Shown here piece by piece: positions 50,934-61,130 of a DNA stretch of 64,000 bases. Under the pieces are notes generated by a model that worked only from the letters and a program-made list of their open reading frames with translations, ran no database searches and was not told where the DNA came from. Source of the DNA: Oscillatoriales cyanobacterium (GTDB lineage: Bacteria; Cyanobacteriota; Cyanobacteriia; Cyanobacteriales; Microcoleaceae); assembly GCA_004294385.1 (NCBI GenBank), contig REAP01000025.1, positions 1 to 64,000 of the forward strand, read 5' to 3'. How positions within the stretch are numbered: the first letter of the stretch is position 1; every line of letters starts with the position of its first letter. The position numbers and the translations under genes were made by a program.

Positions 50934-52208
50934 CTAAAATTGATTGATTTGTCCTGCAACGACTGTGAGAATTTGAGTTTGTTGCAGCCACTGAGAGTCA
51001 AAAGCGCCTAAGTGGGTAGTAGTAATTAGAGTTTGAAATCGTGCTTGAATTGTTTCTAAAAGTTGATTTTGGCGGTTGAGATCGAGTTCTGCAAGTACGT
51101 CATCTAGCAATAGCAAGGGGGGTTCGCCGACGACTTCTTCAATGAGCTGCAATTCGGCTAATTTTAATGCCAATACTAAAGTTCGCTGCTGTCCTTGAGA
51201 GCCGTATTGACGAGCGGGTGTATGGTTAATTGTAAATGTAATATCGTCACGGTGTGGCCCGACTAAGGTTGTACCTTGAAACTTTTCGGCGATCGCCCTT
51301 TGTTGAATTTTATCTAAAAATGCCGATCGCACTCCTTCGAGATTATCTTTAGCAATGAATTCCTGCCCTACTTCAATATTAGCAGCATACTTCACGTCCA
51401 AAACTTCGGTAGAACCGCTAATGGAAGAGTGCCAATTGCGCGCTAGAGGCATCAATCGCTCCAAAACGCGATCGCGCCTACGAATCACACGAGCACCCGC
51501 CGTCGCCAACTGTGCATCCCACAAAGCTAATTCTGAATTGGGCATTGGGAATTGGGCATTGGGAATTGGGGATGGGGCATTGGGAATTGGGAATTGGGCA
51601 CGGGGAATGGGGAATTCTTCTCTATCCTGTGATGAGGCAGTTTCATTACCCATAAATTGCATTTTGTCAATAGGTTCTGAAAAATCGGCTTTTCGGATTT
51701 CCTTAGAGCTTTTCAATAGAGCATTTCGTTGGCGCAAAATTTGGTTGTACTGCTGCAAAATATGAGCGTAAATTGGTTCTAATTGGATGACTAGGCGATC
51801 GATCCAATTGCGTCTTACTTCCGGGCCACCACGTACTAATTCCAAATCCAAACAAGAAAACTGCACTACATTTAAGACGCTCAAAAAGTCCAAATGACGG
51901 CGCAGAGGTTCGCCGTTGAGCTTGCAAGTGCGGCGGGCCTGAGAGCGCAGAGTTAAAGCTAAGTCCATAGAACCGGTTTGACGCTCAAGGGTGGCTTCTA
52001 TTTGGCCCATTGGCTTTGAGTTGAGGATTAAATCGCGATCGCGCGTCGCCCGATGACTTTTTAATGTTGAAAGCAATTCTACCGCTTCTAATAAATTCGA
52101 TTTTCCCTGAGCGTTATTGCCCACTAAAATAGTTTTTGGAGCGTCAAATGTTACTTTTTGGTCTAGGTAATTACGAAACTGTCGGAGATGAATGTTTTTG
52201 AGATACAT
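50934..52208 (-). CDS. recF: DNA replication/repair protein RecF
   Basis: An SMC-like ATPase that loads RecA at gaps. A 424-aa protein with Walker [11 protein letters not shown] near residues 29-38, a Q-loop region, the signature-like YGSQGQQRT near residue 342 and Walker [13 protein letters not shown] near residue 372. Start ATG at 52208 is chosen because the upstream in-frame extension is repeat-encoded. Residues about 200-224 ([11 protein letters not shown] repeats) are an in-frame insert from a GGGAATT-type repeat, located in the variable helical arm. About 45 residues longer than usual RecF, partly owing to this insert. Confidence 0.93.
   Translation of the reverse strand: MYLKNIHLRQFRNYLDQKVTFDAPKTILVGNNAQGKSNLLEAVELLSTLKSHRATRDRDLILNSKPMGQIEATLERQTGSMDLALTLRSQARRTCKLNGEPLRRHLDFLSVLNVVQFSCLDLELVRGGPEVRRNWIDRLVIQLEPIYAHILQQYNQILRQRNALLKSSKEIRKADFSEPIDKMQFMGNETASSQDREEFPIPRAQFPIPNAPSPIPNAQFPMPNSELALWDAQLATAGARVIRRRDRVLERLMPLARNWHSSISGSTEVLDVKYAANIEVGQEFIAKDNLEGVRSAFLDKIQQRAIAEKFQGTTLVGPHRDDITFTINHTPARQYGSQGQQRTLVLALKLAELQLIEEVVGEPPLLLLDDVLAELDLNRQNQLLETIQARFQTLITTTHLGAFDSQWLQQTQILTVVAGQINQF
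51535..51617. repeat. GGGAATT/GGGCATT heptamer array inside recF
   Basis: Ten or so imperfect heptamers with a GGGAATTGGG core in the recF coding sequence. Seven-base units change frame by one each copy, but three units restore it, and the array encodes PIPNAQF-type peptide without a stop. Confidence 0.9.
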
Positions 52209-52333
52209 GATAATATCAATTCCGGTTGTATCGGAATGATTTAACCGCGAAGGCGCGAAGGACGCGAAGGAAGAGAGGAGAGAGATTAATACAGGACGAT
52301 GAAGAGAGGATTTGATATAAAATCCAAAATATG

Positions 52334-52391
52334 TAGGTTGGGTAGCCCTTCGACTCCGCTCAGGAACCGCGCGAGCGAAACCCAACCTACT
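52334..52391. repeat. GTAGGTTGGGT hairpin with a nested GTAGTCGAAG-like core
   Basis: GTAGGTTGGGT (52334-52344) faces AACCCAACCTAC (52380-52391); its loop contains CCCTTCGACTCCGCTCAGG. The same outer repeat without this insert is at 58541-58621. Confidence 0.85.
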
Positions 52392-52396
52392 TCTGA

Positions 52397-55219
52397 CTAT
52401 CTGCTTGGTTTGTAGAAACGTATAAACAGTTTTTCCATTTCAATCCAGACAAACATCAGCGCGCTAAAACCGAAGCAAACCATCAATTCAAATAGACTCA
52501 AATAGTGAGTACCAAAAAATGCTCTGAGTGGGGGAACATAAATCAGTAGTAATTGCAGAAAAGTAGTAACAATCACAGCAGCCCAAACAAAAATATTAGT
52601 GAATGGATTTAACTCGATAGTTAGCTGAGTGTTAGAACGAATCGCGATTGCATGACCCATTTGCGCTAAACAAAGAGTGGTAAACACCATCGTTTTCCAA
52701 GTATTTGGATCGCCTTGATAAGTAGCGCCATGAGTGTATCCGTAGGCCCAGGACATCATGGCGATCGTCAAAATTGCAAAAATAATTCCGATCCTAATCA
52801 TGTAAGAACCCATACCCCGCGCAAAAATACTTTCTCGCGGACTAAAAGGAGGTCTCTTCATCACATTTGGTTCGGCAGGTTCCACCGCCAAAGCCAAAGC
52901 CGGAACGCCATCAGTCACTAAGTTCATCCACAAAATTTGTAGCGGAGTCAGCGGCACTCCTCCCAAACCCATTAAAGGTGCGGCGGCGATGGTCAAAACT
53001 TCGCCAATATTACTACCCAAAATGTACTTAATAAAACGGCGAATATTAGTATAAACTACTCGTCCTTCTTCCGCAGCAGCGACAATAGTGGCGAAGTTGT
53101 CATCGAGGAGTACCATATCGCTAGCTTCCTTGCTGACATCGGTGCCGGTAATGCCCATCGCGATGCCGATATCGGCTTGTTTCAAAGCAGGCGCATCGTT
53201 AACTCCGTCACCAGTCATGGCGACAAATTTGCCTAAACTTTGCAAGGCTTGGACGATTCGCAATTTGTGCTCTGGGGAGACGCGGGCGTAGACGCTAACG
53301 TGTTCGACTTGCTGTTTGAGTTCTTCTTGGCTGAGTTTTTCCAATTCTTGACCGGTGAGCACTCGATCGCCTAAACTCGCAATACCCAAGTCCTGGGCGA
53401 TCGCCTTTGCAGTCAACTGGTGATCTCCGGTAATCATCACCACCCGAATTCCTGCATCCCGACATTTCACCACAGCTTCCCGCACTTCCGGGCGCGGCGC
53501 ATCCAGCATACTCACCAGCCCCAGCCAAATCATCTCTTGTTCGCTGGTTTCCTCAGAACCTGATGGTGGCAAGGTTTCCCAGAGTTTGTAAGCAAAGCCG
53601 AGGACTCGCAAACCGCTACTTGCCATATCGTTGTTTTCGGCAAGGATGCGATCGCGCATGGACTGAGTTAAAGGTTGAACTCGATCGCCCACAATTATCC
53701 AGTTACAACGCTCCAAAGTCAACTCTGGAGAACCTTTGGTCAACATTAAATGATTCGGCTGTTGTCCTTGATGTGCCGGAAATCCGCAATTGTGCGATCG
53801 GCCTGGTAGTTCGCAAATTACGCTCATCCGCTTGCGTTCAGAAGAAAATGGAAATTCTGCCGTCCGTGGCAACAATTGAGACTGTATGTCCTTATATATG
53901 CCTGCTTTTGCCGCCAAAGATAGCAGAGCTCCCTCGGTGGGATCGCCCAAAATTGTCCATGCTTGCTGTTCATGCTGCAAAAATGCGTCGTTGCAAACTG
54001 CACAAGCGATTAATAATGATTCAAGTTCTGGATATTCTTCTAAATTATTAATTTGGGTCGATTTCTGGCGATCGGTAAAAATGCCGATCGGGGCATAGCC
54101 TTCTCCACCGATGCGGACATCGGAATTGCCAGCGTGTACTCGCTGAACTACCATTTTATTTTGAGTCAGAGTACCCGTTTTGTCTGAACAAATCGTGGTG
54201 ACAGAACCCAAGGTTTCCACCGCCGGCAGTTTGCGAATCAGGGCGTGCCGCTTCACCATCCGCTTGGTTCCGAGTGCCAAAGTGACTGTCACAACCGCTG
54301 AGAGTCCTTCGGGGACTACCGCCACAGCCATACTCAGAGATACTTTGAGTAATTCTTCAAATCTAGTGGTATCAAACCCGATACTGCCATTTTGGAAGCT
54401 AATCATGCCACCGATGACGACAATTAACACTAAAATCATCGCGCCGGAGACTAGAACGTTTGCCAACTGACTCATCCGTTTTTGCAGGGGAGTTGGTTCG
54501 CTTTCTACAGACTGAAGCATGGCAGCAATTTTGCCCAATTCAGTTTGCATTCCGGTGTTGGTGACGATCGACTTAGCGCGTCCCTGAACAACTTCTGTGC
54601 CCTGGAAAATCAAGTTCAGGCGATCGCCCAAGGAAGCATTTTCTGCAAGTTCTATCTCAGCTTGCTTGGTGACTGGTAAAGCTTCCCCTGTCAAAGCTGA
54701 TTCTCTGACTTGTAGGTTGGATGCTTCGATTAATCTGGCATCTGCGGCTATTTTTACCCCTGCTTCTAGCAGCATGATGTCTCCAGGTACGACATCTTTA
54801 GCTGCTATTTCTGAAGTTTTGCCGTCTCGCACAACTCTCACTAGGGGAGATGACAGGTTTTTGAGGGCTGCGAGGGCTTTTTCAGCTTTGCTTTCTTGGA
54901 GATAGCCCAGAATGCCGTTGAGGATGACGATCGCAAAAATGGCGATCGCATCTTTGGGGAAAGTGTTCGATTTGAGATCCAAGAAACCGGAAATCACCGC
55001 TACACCCATCAGCATCAACAACATGATGTTGGTGAACTGATCGACAAAAATCGACCAAGGGCTGCGGCCTCCTGTTTCTTGTAGTTCGTTGGGGCCGTAT
55101 TGCTGTAGGGATTCTGACACCTGTTGACTGGTTAAGCCCGTATCTTTGTTGCTGCTGAACTCTTTGAGGGTTTTGTCAATTGCTACGGTGTGCCAAGAAG
55201 ACGGAGGATTTAAAGACAT
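52397..55219 (-). CDS. Cation-transporting P-type ATPase (P2A Ca2+-type)
   Basis: A 940-aa ion pump. The phosphorylation motif DKTGTLT lies near residue 347, the actuator motif LTGEALP near residue 180, the hinge [12 protein letters not shown] near residue 670, and the N-domain has KGSPE. Membrane helix 4 reads [11 protein letters not shown], where PEGL matches Ca2+ pumps (and some Na+/K+ ones). About ten membrane helices, with the C-terminal set typical of P2A. It probably exports Ca2+ from the cytoplasm. ATG at 55219. Unlinked to the neighbours. Confidence 0.93.
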   Translation of the reverse strand: MSLNPPSSWHTVAIDKTLKEFSSNKDTGLTSQQVSESLQQYGPNELQETGGRSPWSIFVDQFTNIMLLMLMGVAVISGFLDLKSNTFPKDAIAIFAIVILNGILGYLQESKAEKALAALKNLSSPLVRVVRDGKTSEIAAKDVVPGDIMLLEAGVKIAADARLIEASNLQVRESALTGEALPVTKQAEIELAENASLGDRLNLIFQGTEVVQGRAKSIVTNTGMQTELGKIAAMLQSVESEPTPLQKRMSQLANVLVSGAMILVLIVVIGGMISFQNGSIGFDTTRFEELLKVSLSMAVAVVPEGLSAVVTVTLALGTKRMVKRHALIRKLPAVETLGSVTTICSDKTGTLTQNKMVVQRVHAGNSDVRIGGEGYAPIGIFTDRQKSTQINNLEEYPELESLLIACAVCNDAFLQHEQQAWTILGDPTEGALLSLAAKAGIYKDIQSQLLPRTAEFPFSSERKRMSVICELPGRSHNCGFPAHQGQQPNHLMLTKGSPELTLERCNWIIVGDRVQPLTQSMRDRILAENNDMASSGLRVLGFAYKLWETLPPSGSEETSEQEMIWLGLVSMLDAPRPEVREAVVKCRDAGIRVVMITGDHQLTAKAIAQDLGIASLGDRVLTGQELEKLSQEELKQQVEHVSVYARVSPEHKLRIVQALQSLGKFVAMTGDGVNDAPALKQADIGIAMGITGTDVSKEASDMVLLDDNFATIVAAAEEGRVVYTNIRRFIKYILGSNIGEVLTIAAAPLMGLGGVPLTPLQILWMNLVTDGVPALALAVEPAEPNVMKRPPFSPRESIFARGMGSYMIRIGIIFAILTIAMMSWAYGYTHGATYQGDPNTWKTMVFTTLCLAQMGHAIAIRSNTQLTIELNPFTNIFVWAAVIVTTFLQLLLIYVPPLRAFFGTHYLSLFELMVCFGFSALMFVWIEMEKLFIRFYKPSR

Positions 55220-55230
55220 ATATATAAGTA

Positions 55231-55318
55231 ATCGGGAATCGGGAATCGGGAATCGGGAATTGGGAATTGGGAATTGGGAATTGGGAATTGGGAATCGGGA
55301 ATCGGGAATCGGGAATCA
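55231..55318. repeat. GGGAATC/GGGAATT heptamer array
   Basis: About twelve tandem heptamers (GGGAATC at both edges, GGGAATT in the middle) in the upstream region of the P-type ATPase gene. Confidence 0.92.
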
Positions 55319-56033
55319 CTAACAATCTAACTTATGCCATTCTGAGCGAAGTGAATAATCTCAAAGCTTTGCCACACCGTTACAATGCGTCCAAGACTGT
55401 CCATCACACTCTACTGGAACAGACTGATCCGCACATGAGTACAAAGACAGATTTATTTACCTCTATTTGTGGGCAAGTATTACTTTTATTAGTGAAAATT
55501 TAAGCTTCTTGATTTTTCTTAATACTTTCTGGGGTTCGCACAAATCCGGTAGGGGCGATCGCAGGAACAAAACTGGAACTGGTTTGGGCAAATTGGTTGG
55601 AAGAGCGATCGAGCCAAACCTTTGCTGGAGGCTGTTCGTTCAGCATCTACCCCAAGCAGGATCTTCAGCCACAGCCCTCTATTTCCATTTGTCTACTCAC
55701 AAAGATAAGTTCCTGTAATAAATTGTAATAAACAAACACTTCTGAGCATTGTATAAAGGGTACAGAGGGTTGAAAAGGCAGGCTAAAGTTAACAAAAACA
55801 CTGATTAACAAGGTTTGTCGCATCTCATAAAAGATGTAAAATATTCTAAGGTTTCTTAAACGTCCGTTGCAATGTAACAATGGTACAGGTAGCGGAAAGG
55901 GAGAGATCGAGCCGGTCAGCCTAATAGCTGACATCAACCCTCGACCCTTACAGGCCTAAAGCCTGAACAAATTTAACTTAACGGTTTTATACCGCCACCA
56001 AACTCAATTAACTCAAGATAGGAGAGTTCTTTC
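55319..56033 (+). promoter_or_regulatory. cpc operon upstream region and leader
   Basis: A 715-bp gene-free stretch before cpcB. A sigma70-type promoter is plausible at 55815-55842: TTGTCG, 16-bp spacer, TAAAAT, giving a leader of about 185 nt, as is usual for cpc operons. GGAG at 56023-56028 is the cpcB ribosome site. The left half (55320-55740) has no recognisable feature apart from weak open frames and a HIP1 site. Promoter location is inferred from sequence only. Confidence 0.4.
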
Positions 56034-56552
56034 ATGTTTGACGCATTTACAAAAGTAGTTTCCCAAGCTGACGCCCGTGGCGAATTTTTGGCCACAGGCC
56101 AATTGGACGCTTTGAGCAGCATGGTTGCAGAAGGCAACAAGCGCATTGATGCAGTTAACCGCATCACCAGCAACGCTTCTACCATCGTTGCCAACGCAGC
56201 TCGCTCTTTGTTTGCTGAGCAACCTCAATTGATCGCCCCCGGCGGCAACGCTTACACCAGCCGCCGTATGGCAGCTTGTTTGCGCGACATGGAAATCATC
56301 TTGCGCTATGTCACCTATGCAACTTTTGCAGGTGATGCCAGCGTTCTTGATGACCGTTGCTTGAATGGCTTGCGCGAAACCTACTTGGCTTTGGGAACTC
56401 CTGGTGCTTCAGTCGCAACAGGCGTCCAAAAAATGAAGGAAGCAGCGATCGCGATTGCTAACGACTCCAACGGCATCACTCGTGGAGATTGCAGCTCATT
56501 GATGTCTGAAATCGGTAGCTACTTCGATCGCGCAGCCAGCGCAGTCGGCTAA
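56034..56552 (+). CDS. cpcB: C-phycocyanin beta subunit
   Basis: A 172-aa light-harvesting biliprotein of phycobilisome rods. It opens [20 protein letters not shown]. Cys-84 lies in the phycocyanobilin site [10 protein letters not shown] (near residues 80-89) and the second bilin Cys is in the GDCSS segment near residue 153. Asn-72 in the GGNAYTSRR segment is the usual methylation site. Start ATG at 56034 with GGAG upstream. First gene of cpcB-cpcA-cpcC-cpcE-cpcF. Codon use and conservation mark a highly expressed gene. Confidence 0.98.
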   Translation: MFDAFTKVVSQADARGEFLATGQLDALSSMVAEGNKRIDAVNRITSNASTIVANAARSLFAEQPQLIAPGGNAYTSRRMAACLRDMEIILRYVTYATFAGDASVLDDRCLNGLRETYLALGTPGASVATGVQKMKEAAIAIANDSNGITRGDCSSLMSEIGSYFDRAASAVG

Positions 56553-56655
56553 AAACAGCTAAGCGACGATTTAAGTGTAGAAAAGGCGATCGTCGATCGC
56601 ATTTTTACAATCCTTCAGTACCAAAACAACACAACATTAGGGAGAAAACTGAACA

Positions 56656-57144
56656 ATGAAAACCCCTTTAACCGAAGCAGTAACAGCAGCCGATTCTCAA
56701 GGTCGCTTCCTCAGCAGCACCGAACTTCAAGTCGCCTTTGGTCGTTTCCGCCAAGCAACTGCTGGCTTAGAAGCAGCAAAAGCTTTGACAGCTAACTCTC
56801 AGCGCTTGATCGACGGTGCAGCCCAAGCAGTGTACAACAAATTCCCGTACACCCAACAAATGCAAGGCCCTAACTATGCTTCTACCGCAACAGGTAAAGC
56901 AAAGTGCGCCCGCGACATCGGCTACTACCTCCGTATGGTCACCTACTGCTTAGTTGCAGGCGGCACAGGCCCAATGGATGAATACCTGATTGCAGGTATC
57001 GACGAAATCAACCGGACATTTGAATTGTCTCCTAGCTGGTACGTTGAAGCCCTCAAGTACATCAAAGCCAACCACGGTTTGAGTGGTGATGCTGCAACTG
57101 AAGCAACTTCTTACCTCGACTACGCAATCAACGCCCTGAGCTAG
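56656..57144 (+). CDS. cpcA: C-phycocyanin alpha subunit
   Basis: A 162-aa partner of CpcB in the (alpha-beta) monomer of phycobilisome rods. It opens [20 protein letters not shown]. Bilin-binding Cys-84 is in the [11 protein letters not shown] segment, attached by the CpcE/CpcF lyase encoded downstream. ATG at 56656, 103 bp after the cpcB stop, with AGGGAGA upstream. A long stem-loop (57153-57216) follows the stop, which can set the high cpcBA to low linker/lyase ratio. Confidence 0.98.
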   Translation: MKTPLTEAVTAADSQGRFLSSTELQVAFGRFRQATAGLEAAKALTANSQRLIDGAAQAVYNKFPYTQQMQGPNYASTATGKAKCARDIGYYLRMVTYCLVAGGTGPMDEYLIAGIDEINRTFELSPSWYVEALKYIKANHGLSGDAATEATSYLDYAINALS

Positions 57145-57152
57145 ATTTGCGT

Positions 57153-57216
57153 GATGCCCGGAAATTTAAGCTGCTGTTAGCTTTAGTGTTAACAATTGTT
57201 TACAATTCCGGGCATC
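57153..57216 (+). terminator. Stem-loop between cpcA and cpcC (attenuator or mRNA stabiliser)
   Basis: GATGCCCGGAA (57153-57163) pairs perfectly with TTCCGGGCATC (57206-57216) around a 42-nt loop holding an inner GTTAACAATTGTTTAC-type palindrome. No U-tract, so partial termination or 3'-end protection of the cpcBA transcript is likelier than full termination. Confidence 0.7.
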
Positions 57217-57397
57217 TGTGATCTAAGCCAAGTTTTGCAAACAATTTTAAAAAGTTTTCGGTTTTTAAAGCAAAAAGTCAGAGACTTTAGTCCCGCTCGG
57301 TGAACCAACAATCTCAGTCGATAAAAGAGCTGAGTAGTTTTGGCATATCTATACACCGTGATTCAGTGTCAAACTCATAAATTTAGGAGAAAATCTG

Positions 57398-58267
57398 GTG
57401 GCTATTACAACAGCATCGTCCAGACTGGGAACATCGGCACTAATTGATGCGCCGAAGGTAGAATTACGTCCGAATTACACCAAAGATGACGTCGAAGCAG
57501 TAATTCGCGCAACTTACCGCCAGTTGCTGGGCAACGATTATTTGATGAAATCCGAGCGACTGAAAAGCGCTGAATCTCTCCTGCGAGACGGCAGTTTAAC
57601 AGTCAGAGAATTTGTGCGTGCAGTTGCGAAATCTGAATTATACAAAACTAAGTTTTTCTACAGCAGCTTTCAAACTCGGACGATCGAACTAAGCTACAAA
57701 CACTTGCTCGGTCGGGCTCCCTACGACGAATCAGAAGTAGTCTATCACTTAGACTTGTATCAAACAAAAGGATACGAAGCTGATATTGATTCTTTCATTG
57801 ATTCAGTAGAGTATCAAGAAAGCTTCGGTGAGGACATTGTACCTTACTATCGGGGTTTTGACACTCAACGTGGACAAAAAACCGTTGGTTTTACCCGGAT
57901 GTTCCGCTTGTATCGGGGTTATGCCAGTAGCGATACATCTCAATTAGAAGGCTGTACCTCTCGTCTAGCCGTGGAACTTGGCACAAACAGCGCTACAGCA
58001 GTAGTTGGGCCTTCCGGTGGCAACGAAGGTTGGGCATATCGGGCTTCTGCCAGAAACGTAACTCCCAGCAGCGGCTTCGGTGGCGCGGCAGCTTACGGTA
58101 AGGAAGGCAAAATGTTCCGCGTGGAAGTTTCGGGCATTCGCACAGGTGGCTATCCAGCAGTACGTCGTAGCAGCAGAGCTTTTATCGTACCTGTTGAGGA
58201 TTTGTCCTCACAAATGCAGAAGTTTCAGCGTATGGGCGCAAAAATCGCCAGCATTACTCCAATTTAG
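57398..58267 (+). CDS. cpcC: Phycobilisome rod linker polypeptide
   Basis: A 289-aa linker joining phycocyanin hexamers in rods. Residues about 15-150 form the PBS-linker domain ([28 protein letters not shown], then the [10 protein letters not shown] and [12 protein letters not shown] blocks). The C-terminal ~55 residues form a CpcD-like domain ([31 protein letters not shown] and onward). Start is GTG at 57398, preceded by AGGAGA. No second cpcC paralogue or separate cpcD follows; repeats fill the next 430 bp. Confidence 0.95.
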   Translation: MAITTASSRLGTSALIDAPKVELRPNYTKDDVEAVIRATYRQLLGNDYLMKSERLKSAESLLRDGSLTVREFVRAVAKSELYKTKFFYSSFQTRTIELSYKHLLGRAPYDESEVVYHLDLYQTKGYEADIDSFIDSVEYQESFGEDIVPYYRGFDTQRGQKTVGFTRMFRLYRGYASSDTSQLEGCTSRLAVELGTNSATAVVGPSGGNEGWAYRASARNVTPSSGFGGAAAYGKEGKMFRVEVSGIRTGGYPAVRRSSRAFIVPVEDLSSQMQKFQRMGAKIASITPI

Positions 58268-58399
58268 GCAGTTGGCAGTTTTAGTTCCCTGAGCGTAGTC
58301 GAAGGGTCGAAGGGTCAGTTGACAGTTGGCAGTTGGCAGATTTTAGTCAACAGTCAACAGTCAACACTTAACAATTAATAGAATTAGCCTAGTTTATCC

Positions 58400-58419
58400 A
58401 ACCCGCGCAGGCGGGTTTT
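58400..58419 (+). terminator. Possible intrinsic terminator after cpcC
   Basis: AACCCGC - GCAG - GCGGGTT followed by TTT. It would separate cpcBAC from cpcEF transcription. Confidence 0.55.
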
Positions 58420-58540
58420 GTCTGTGTAAACGAAGTAGACGCGGAGGGTAGGCACGGGGGCACTACCCCTACAAAACGATGATTTGTCTGAGAATGAAAC
58501 AGCCCTGGGGTAATACCCCTCACAGGTAAAATGTAATAGT

Positions 58541-58621
58541 GTAGGTTGGGTTGACGCGAGAGCGAAACCCAACTCTCTTAAAATAATGTGTTGGGTTTCG
58601 CTGACGCTCTACCCAACCTAC
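58541..58621. repeat. GTAGGTTGGGT...ACCCAACCTAC dispersed hairpin
   Basis: GTAGGTTGGGTTGACGCGAG faces GCTGACGCTCTACCCAACCT with internal AGCGAAACCCAAC and GTTGGGTTTCGCT arms. The same family is at 52334-52391. Confidence 0.88.
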
Positions 58622-58697
58622 GAAATCTATGAGAGAAACCACCGAATATTCACCAAAATTTATGCAAAACCTGTTAAAAATTCACAATAAATAAATC

Positions 58698-59531
58698 ATG
58701 AATTATGATGAATCGGATTCACCGCCGATCGCAAATGCAGACGGTGAGTCCTTAACATTGGAACAGGCGATCGCAAATTTGCACTCCCAAGATTACAGTC
58801 TCCGCTATTACGCCGCATGGTGGGTAGGCAGATTTAGAGTCAAAGAACCAGCAGTTATTGCAGCTTTGATAGATGCTTTGCAAGCAGAATCAGAACAAAC
58901 AAAAATTGGCGATTATTCCCTATTGCGAAACGCGGCGCGAGCTCTGGGGAAATTGGGCGACAAACAAGCATTGCCCGCTCTAACTCATTGTTTGGAATGT
59001 GCAGATTATTACGTGCGGGAAGCGGCGGCTCAAGCTTTGGAAATGCTGGGCGATCGCGCTTCTATTCCACCACTAATGCAATTACTGAATGGTGGCGTAG
59101 AAGCTGCTATACGAGTCCCAGGTAAGTCCCATCTGGTGCAACCTTACGATTCGGTAATTGAAGCTTTGGGCACCTTAAAAGCTGTAGAGGCGATACCATT
59201 AATTGCACCTTTTTTAGAACATTCTGTCGCTAGAGTACAATACGCTGCGGCGCGGGCTATGTACCAATTAACAGGGGAAGTGGTTTATGGTGAATTGTTG
59301 GTGACTGCTTTGAATGGGGATAATTTGCAGTTGAGGCGATCGGCTTTAATGGACTTAGGTGCGATCGGCTATTTGCCCGGAGCTCAAGCTATCTCTGAAA
59401 CCTTAGCAGAAAATAGCATGAAATTGATTGCCCTCAAAGGAATTTTGGAGCATCATCTCGATCGGCAAGAATCACTATCTGTATCCGATGAAGCCATCCG
59501 CGTGATGAACTTAATGGACAGCCTGTTATAA
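58698..59531 (+). CDS. cpcE: Phycocyanobilin lyase subunit CpcE
   Basis: Alpha subunit of the heterodimeric E/F-type lyase that attaches phycocyanobilin to Cys-84 of CpcA. A 277-aa all-helical protein built of HEAT-like repeats (LRNAARALGKLGDKQALPAL, then YYVREAAAQALEMLGDRASIPPL, and further copies), with the family-typical N-terminal YSLRYYAAWWVGRFRV. ATG at 58698. cpcF follows after 13 bp, so the two are cotranscribed. Confidence 0.95.
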   Translation: MNYDESDSPPIANADGESLTLEQAIANLHSQDYSLRYYAAWWVGRFRVKEPAVIAALIDALQAESEQTKIGDYSLLRNAARALGKLGDKQALPALTHCLECADYYVREAAAQALEMLGDRASIPPLMQLLNGGVEAAIRVPGKSHLVQPYDSVIEALGTLKAVEAIPLIAPFLEHSVARVQYAAARAMYQLTGEVVYGELLVTALNGDNLQLRRSALMDLGAIGYLPGAQAISETLAENSMKLIALKGILEHHLDRQESLSVSDEAIRVMNLMDSLL

Positions 59532-59544
59532 ATACTATAAATAA

Positions 59545-60168
59545 ATGGCATTAGAACTAATTCGCGCCGTCGAACAAGCAGATTCTTCTGAAGGCTTATT
59601 AAACGCAGTCAAAGCACTGGCTGCTGCTTCTTCACAATCAGCAATTCCCACATTAATTACAGTCCTCGGCTACAACAACCCAGGCGCTGCTGTTTCCGCC
59701 GTTGACGGGCTGATTCAAATCGGAGAACCAGCGGTACTGCCACTGCTAGAACAGTTGGACGGCTACAATTACGGAGCGAGGGCTTGGGCGGTTCGGGCCT
59801 TGGCGGGAATTGGCGACCCCAGGGGTTTAGATATTTTGCTAGATGCAGCGGCGAATGACTTTGCTTTGAGCGTGCGGCGGGCGGCTGCTAGGGGTTTGGG
59901 TACGATTTGTTGGGAACTGATGCCCTCAGAACAAATTGCAGAGGCTCAAGAAAGCACATCTAAAACTCTGCTGCAAGCGTCCCAAGACCCAGAATGGGTG
60001 GTTCGCTACGCAGCAGTGGGAGCTTTGCAAGCTTTGGCTGGTGCTGCTGTTCAACCGGATTGGCGATCGGAAGTTTTGACCAGACTTGAGGAAATTGCCT
60101 CTGGTGACGAAACTTCTTCAGTTAGGGCTCGCGCCTGGGTTGCTCAGCAAAAATTGTTACTTGGCTAG
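59545..60168 (+). CDS. cpcF: Phycocyanobilin lyase subunit CpcF
   Basis: Beta subunit of the CpcE/CpcF lyase. A 207-aa protein of HEAT-like repeats: AVDGLIQIGEPAVLPLLEQL, YGARAWAVRALAGIGDPRGL, VRRAAARGLGTI, and WVVRYAAVGALQAL. ATG at 59545, directly behind cpcE. The 3' end overlaps the convergent DUF2103 gene by 12 bp. Confidence 0.95.
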   Translation: MALELIRAVEQADSSEGLLNAVKALAAASSQSAIPTLITVLGYNNPGAAVSAVDGLIQIGEPAVLPLLEQLDGYNYGARAWAVRALAGIGDPRGLDILLDAAANDFALSVRRAAARGLGTICWELMPSEQIAEAQESTSKTLLQASQDPEWVVRYAAVGALQALAGAAVQPDWRSEVLTRLEEIASGDETSSVRARAWVAQQKLLLG

Positions 60169-60450
60169 GGTTTTGGCGATCATATCTTCCAAGTCCCCTT
60201 GACCGAGAGTGGTTAATATAAAGACTTCTTGTACAGTTTTGCCCTGTCTGGCGATGATTTTAAATCCCCCACGGATGGGTACTGACACTCTTAATGTCAT
60301 GTGGGGGATGTGACCTTTAACTTTGTTAATAACACCTGGAGTAACGGTGTGAATGCCAATTTTTTGAGTCAGTCGCTCTAAAATTGGTATCAATCCGTCA
60401 AGATGGGTAGAGTGATTCCAAACTAAGCGGCCTTTAGATTGTGAGTTCAT
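60157..60450 (-). CDS. DUF2103 domain-containing protein
   Basis: A 97-aa protein of the DUF2103 family (sometimes called predicted metal-binding): RLVWNHSTHLDGLIPIL at the N-terminus with a His pair, then TPGVI, and a beta-rich LRVSVPIRGGFKIIARQGKTVQEVFI. No signal or membrane segment. Function unknown. ATG at 60450. It converges on and overlaps cpcF, so antisense effects at the cpc 3' end are possible. Confidence 0.85.
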   Translation of the reverse strand: MNSQSKGRLVWNHSTHLDGLIPILERLTQKIGIHTVTPGVINKVKGHIPHMTLRVSVPIRGGFKIIARQGKTVQEVFILTTLGQGDLEDMIAKTLAK

Positions 60451-60520
60451 AGCTTTTTTACCAATTCAACATACCCAGTCTAAGCCACACCGCCGGTCAG
60501 CAATTGTCAATTTCCTAAAA

Positions 60521-60961
60521 TCACCCATGAATTAGGAGGTTATTAGTTGCTGAAACCATTGCTTTGACCGCATTTGCCTTCTTCCTTCTTCCTTCGGCTA
60601 TAACTTTCGGTTTTTCTAATTGATTGGCGATCGCACCCAGCATTTCATTTACACTACACGGTTTGTTGAGATAACCGTCGGCTTTGAGTTCAAGAGCTTT
60701 TTCCATTTCAGTACCTGTCATAAAAATAAATGGAATACTGGAAGTTTCAGGGTGCGATCGCAAAGCTGCAAAAACTTCAAAACCGTTGAATTTGGGCATC
60801 ATGACATCAGACAAAATTAAATCAGGAATTTGTGCGATCGCCATTTTGATCCCAACCAGTCCGTTCTGGGCACCCAGAGCTTCAAAACCATGCCATTCCA
60901 GAACTTCTAATACAGTTTCTCGGATCAAGTCGTCATCTTCTATAACTAATATTTTGGTCAT
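60521..60961 (-). CDS. Single-domain response regulator (CheY-like)
   Basis: A 146-aa receiver-only regulator. Acidic pocket IEDDD near residues 7-11, phosphoacceptor Asp in LILSDVMMP near residue 52, the switch Thr in FMTG near residue 81 and Lys in NKPCS near residue 100. No output domain. The last ~25 residues begin with EGRRKK, encoded by GGAAGAA heptamers (60580-60597), and look unlike a receiver fold: a repeat-extended C-terminus. No sensor kinase is adjacent. ATG at 60961. Confidence 0.9.
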   Translation of the reverse strand: MTKILVIEDDDLIRETVLEVLEWHGFEALGAQNGLVGIKMAIAQIPDLILSDVMMPKFNGFEVFAALRSHPETSSIPFIFMTGTEMEKALELKADGYLNKPCSVNEMLGAIANQLEKPKVIAEGRRKKANAVKAMVSATNNLLIHG

Positions 60962-61130
60962 TTTTGTGGCTTTTTGCTGGCTGTATACCTATTTATCTGT
61001 TAAAGTTATAGTAACAGTATTTTAATAATTTCAAGTGGACTATTGCAGCTACCCAGTTTTTTCCGGGATTGGGCGATCGTACTTCCTAAAAAATTTTCAT
61101 AAATCCATCAAATAAACCAGGAAAAATACC

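Larger units (their letters stand above)
58268..58697. other. Repeat-filled gap where cpcD is often found
   Basis: Contains a GTAGTCGAAG repeat (58287-58311), GGCAGTT/GTCAACA heptamers (58316-58370), a terminator-like hairpin (58400-58419) and a GTAGGTTGGGT hairpin (58541-58621). No cpcD-like small linker was seen. Confidence 0.75.

Noticed and set aside
52209..52385. N-terminal extension of RecF
   Set aside because: Encoded by repeat DNA; RecF families start [14 protein letters not shown] at 52208.
55467..55718. Open frame of 83 codons upstream of cpcB
   Set aside because: No family-like sequence; lies in the cpc upstream region.
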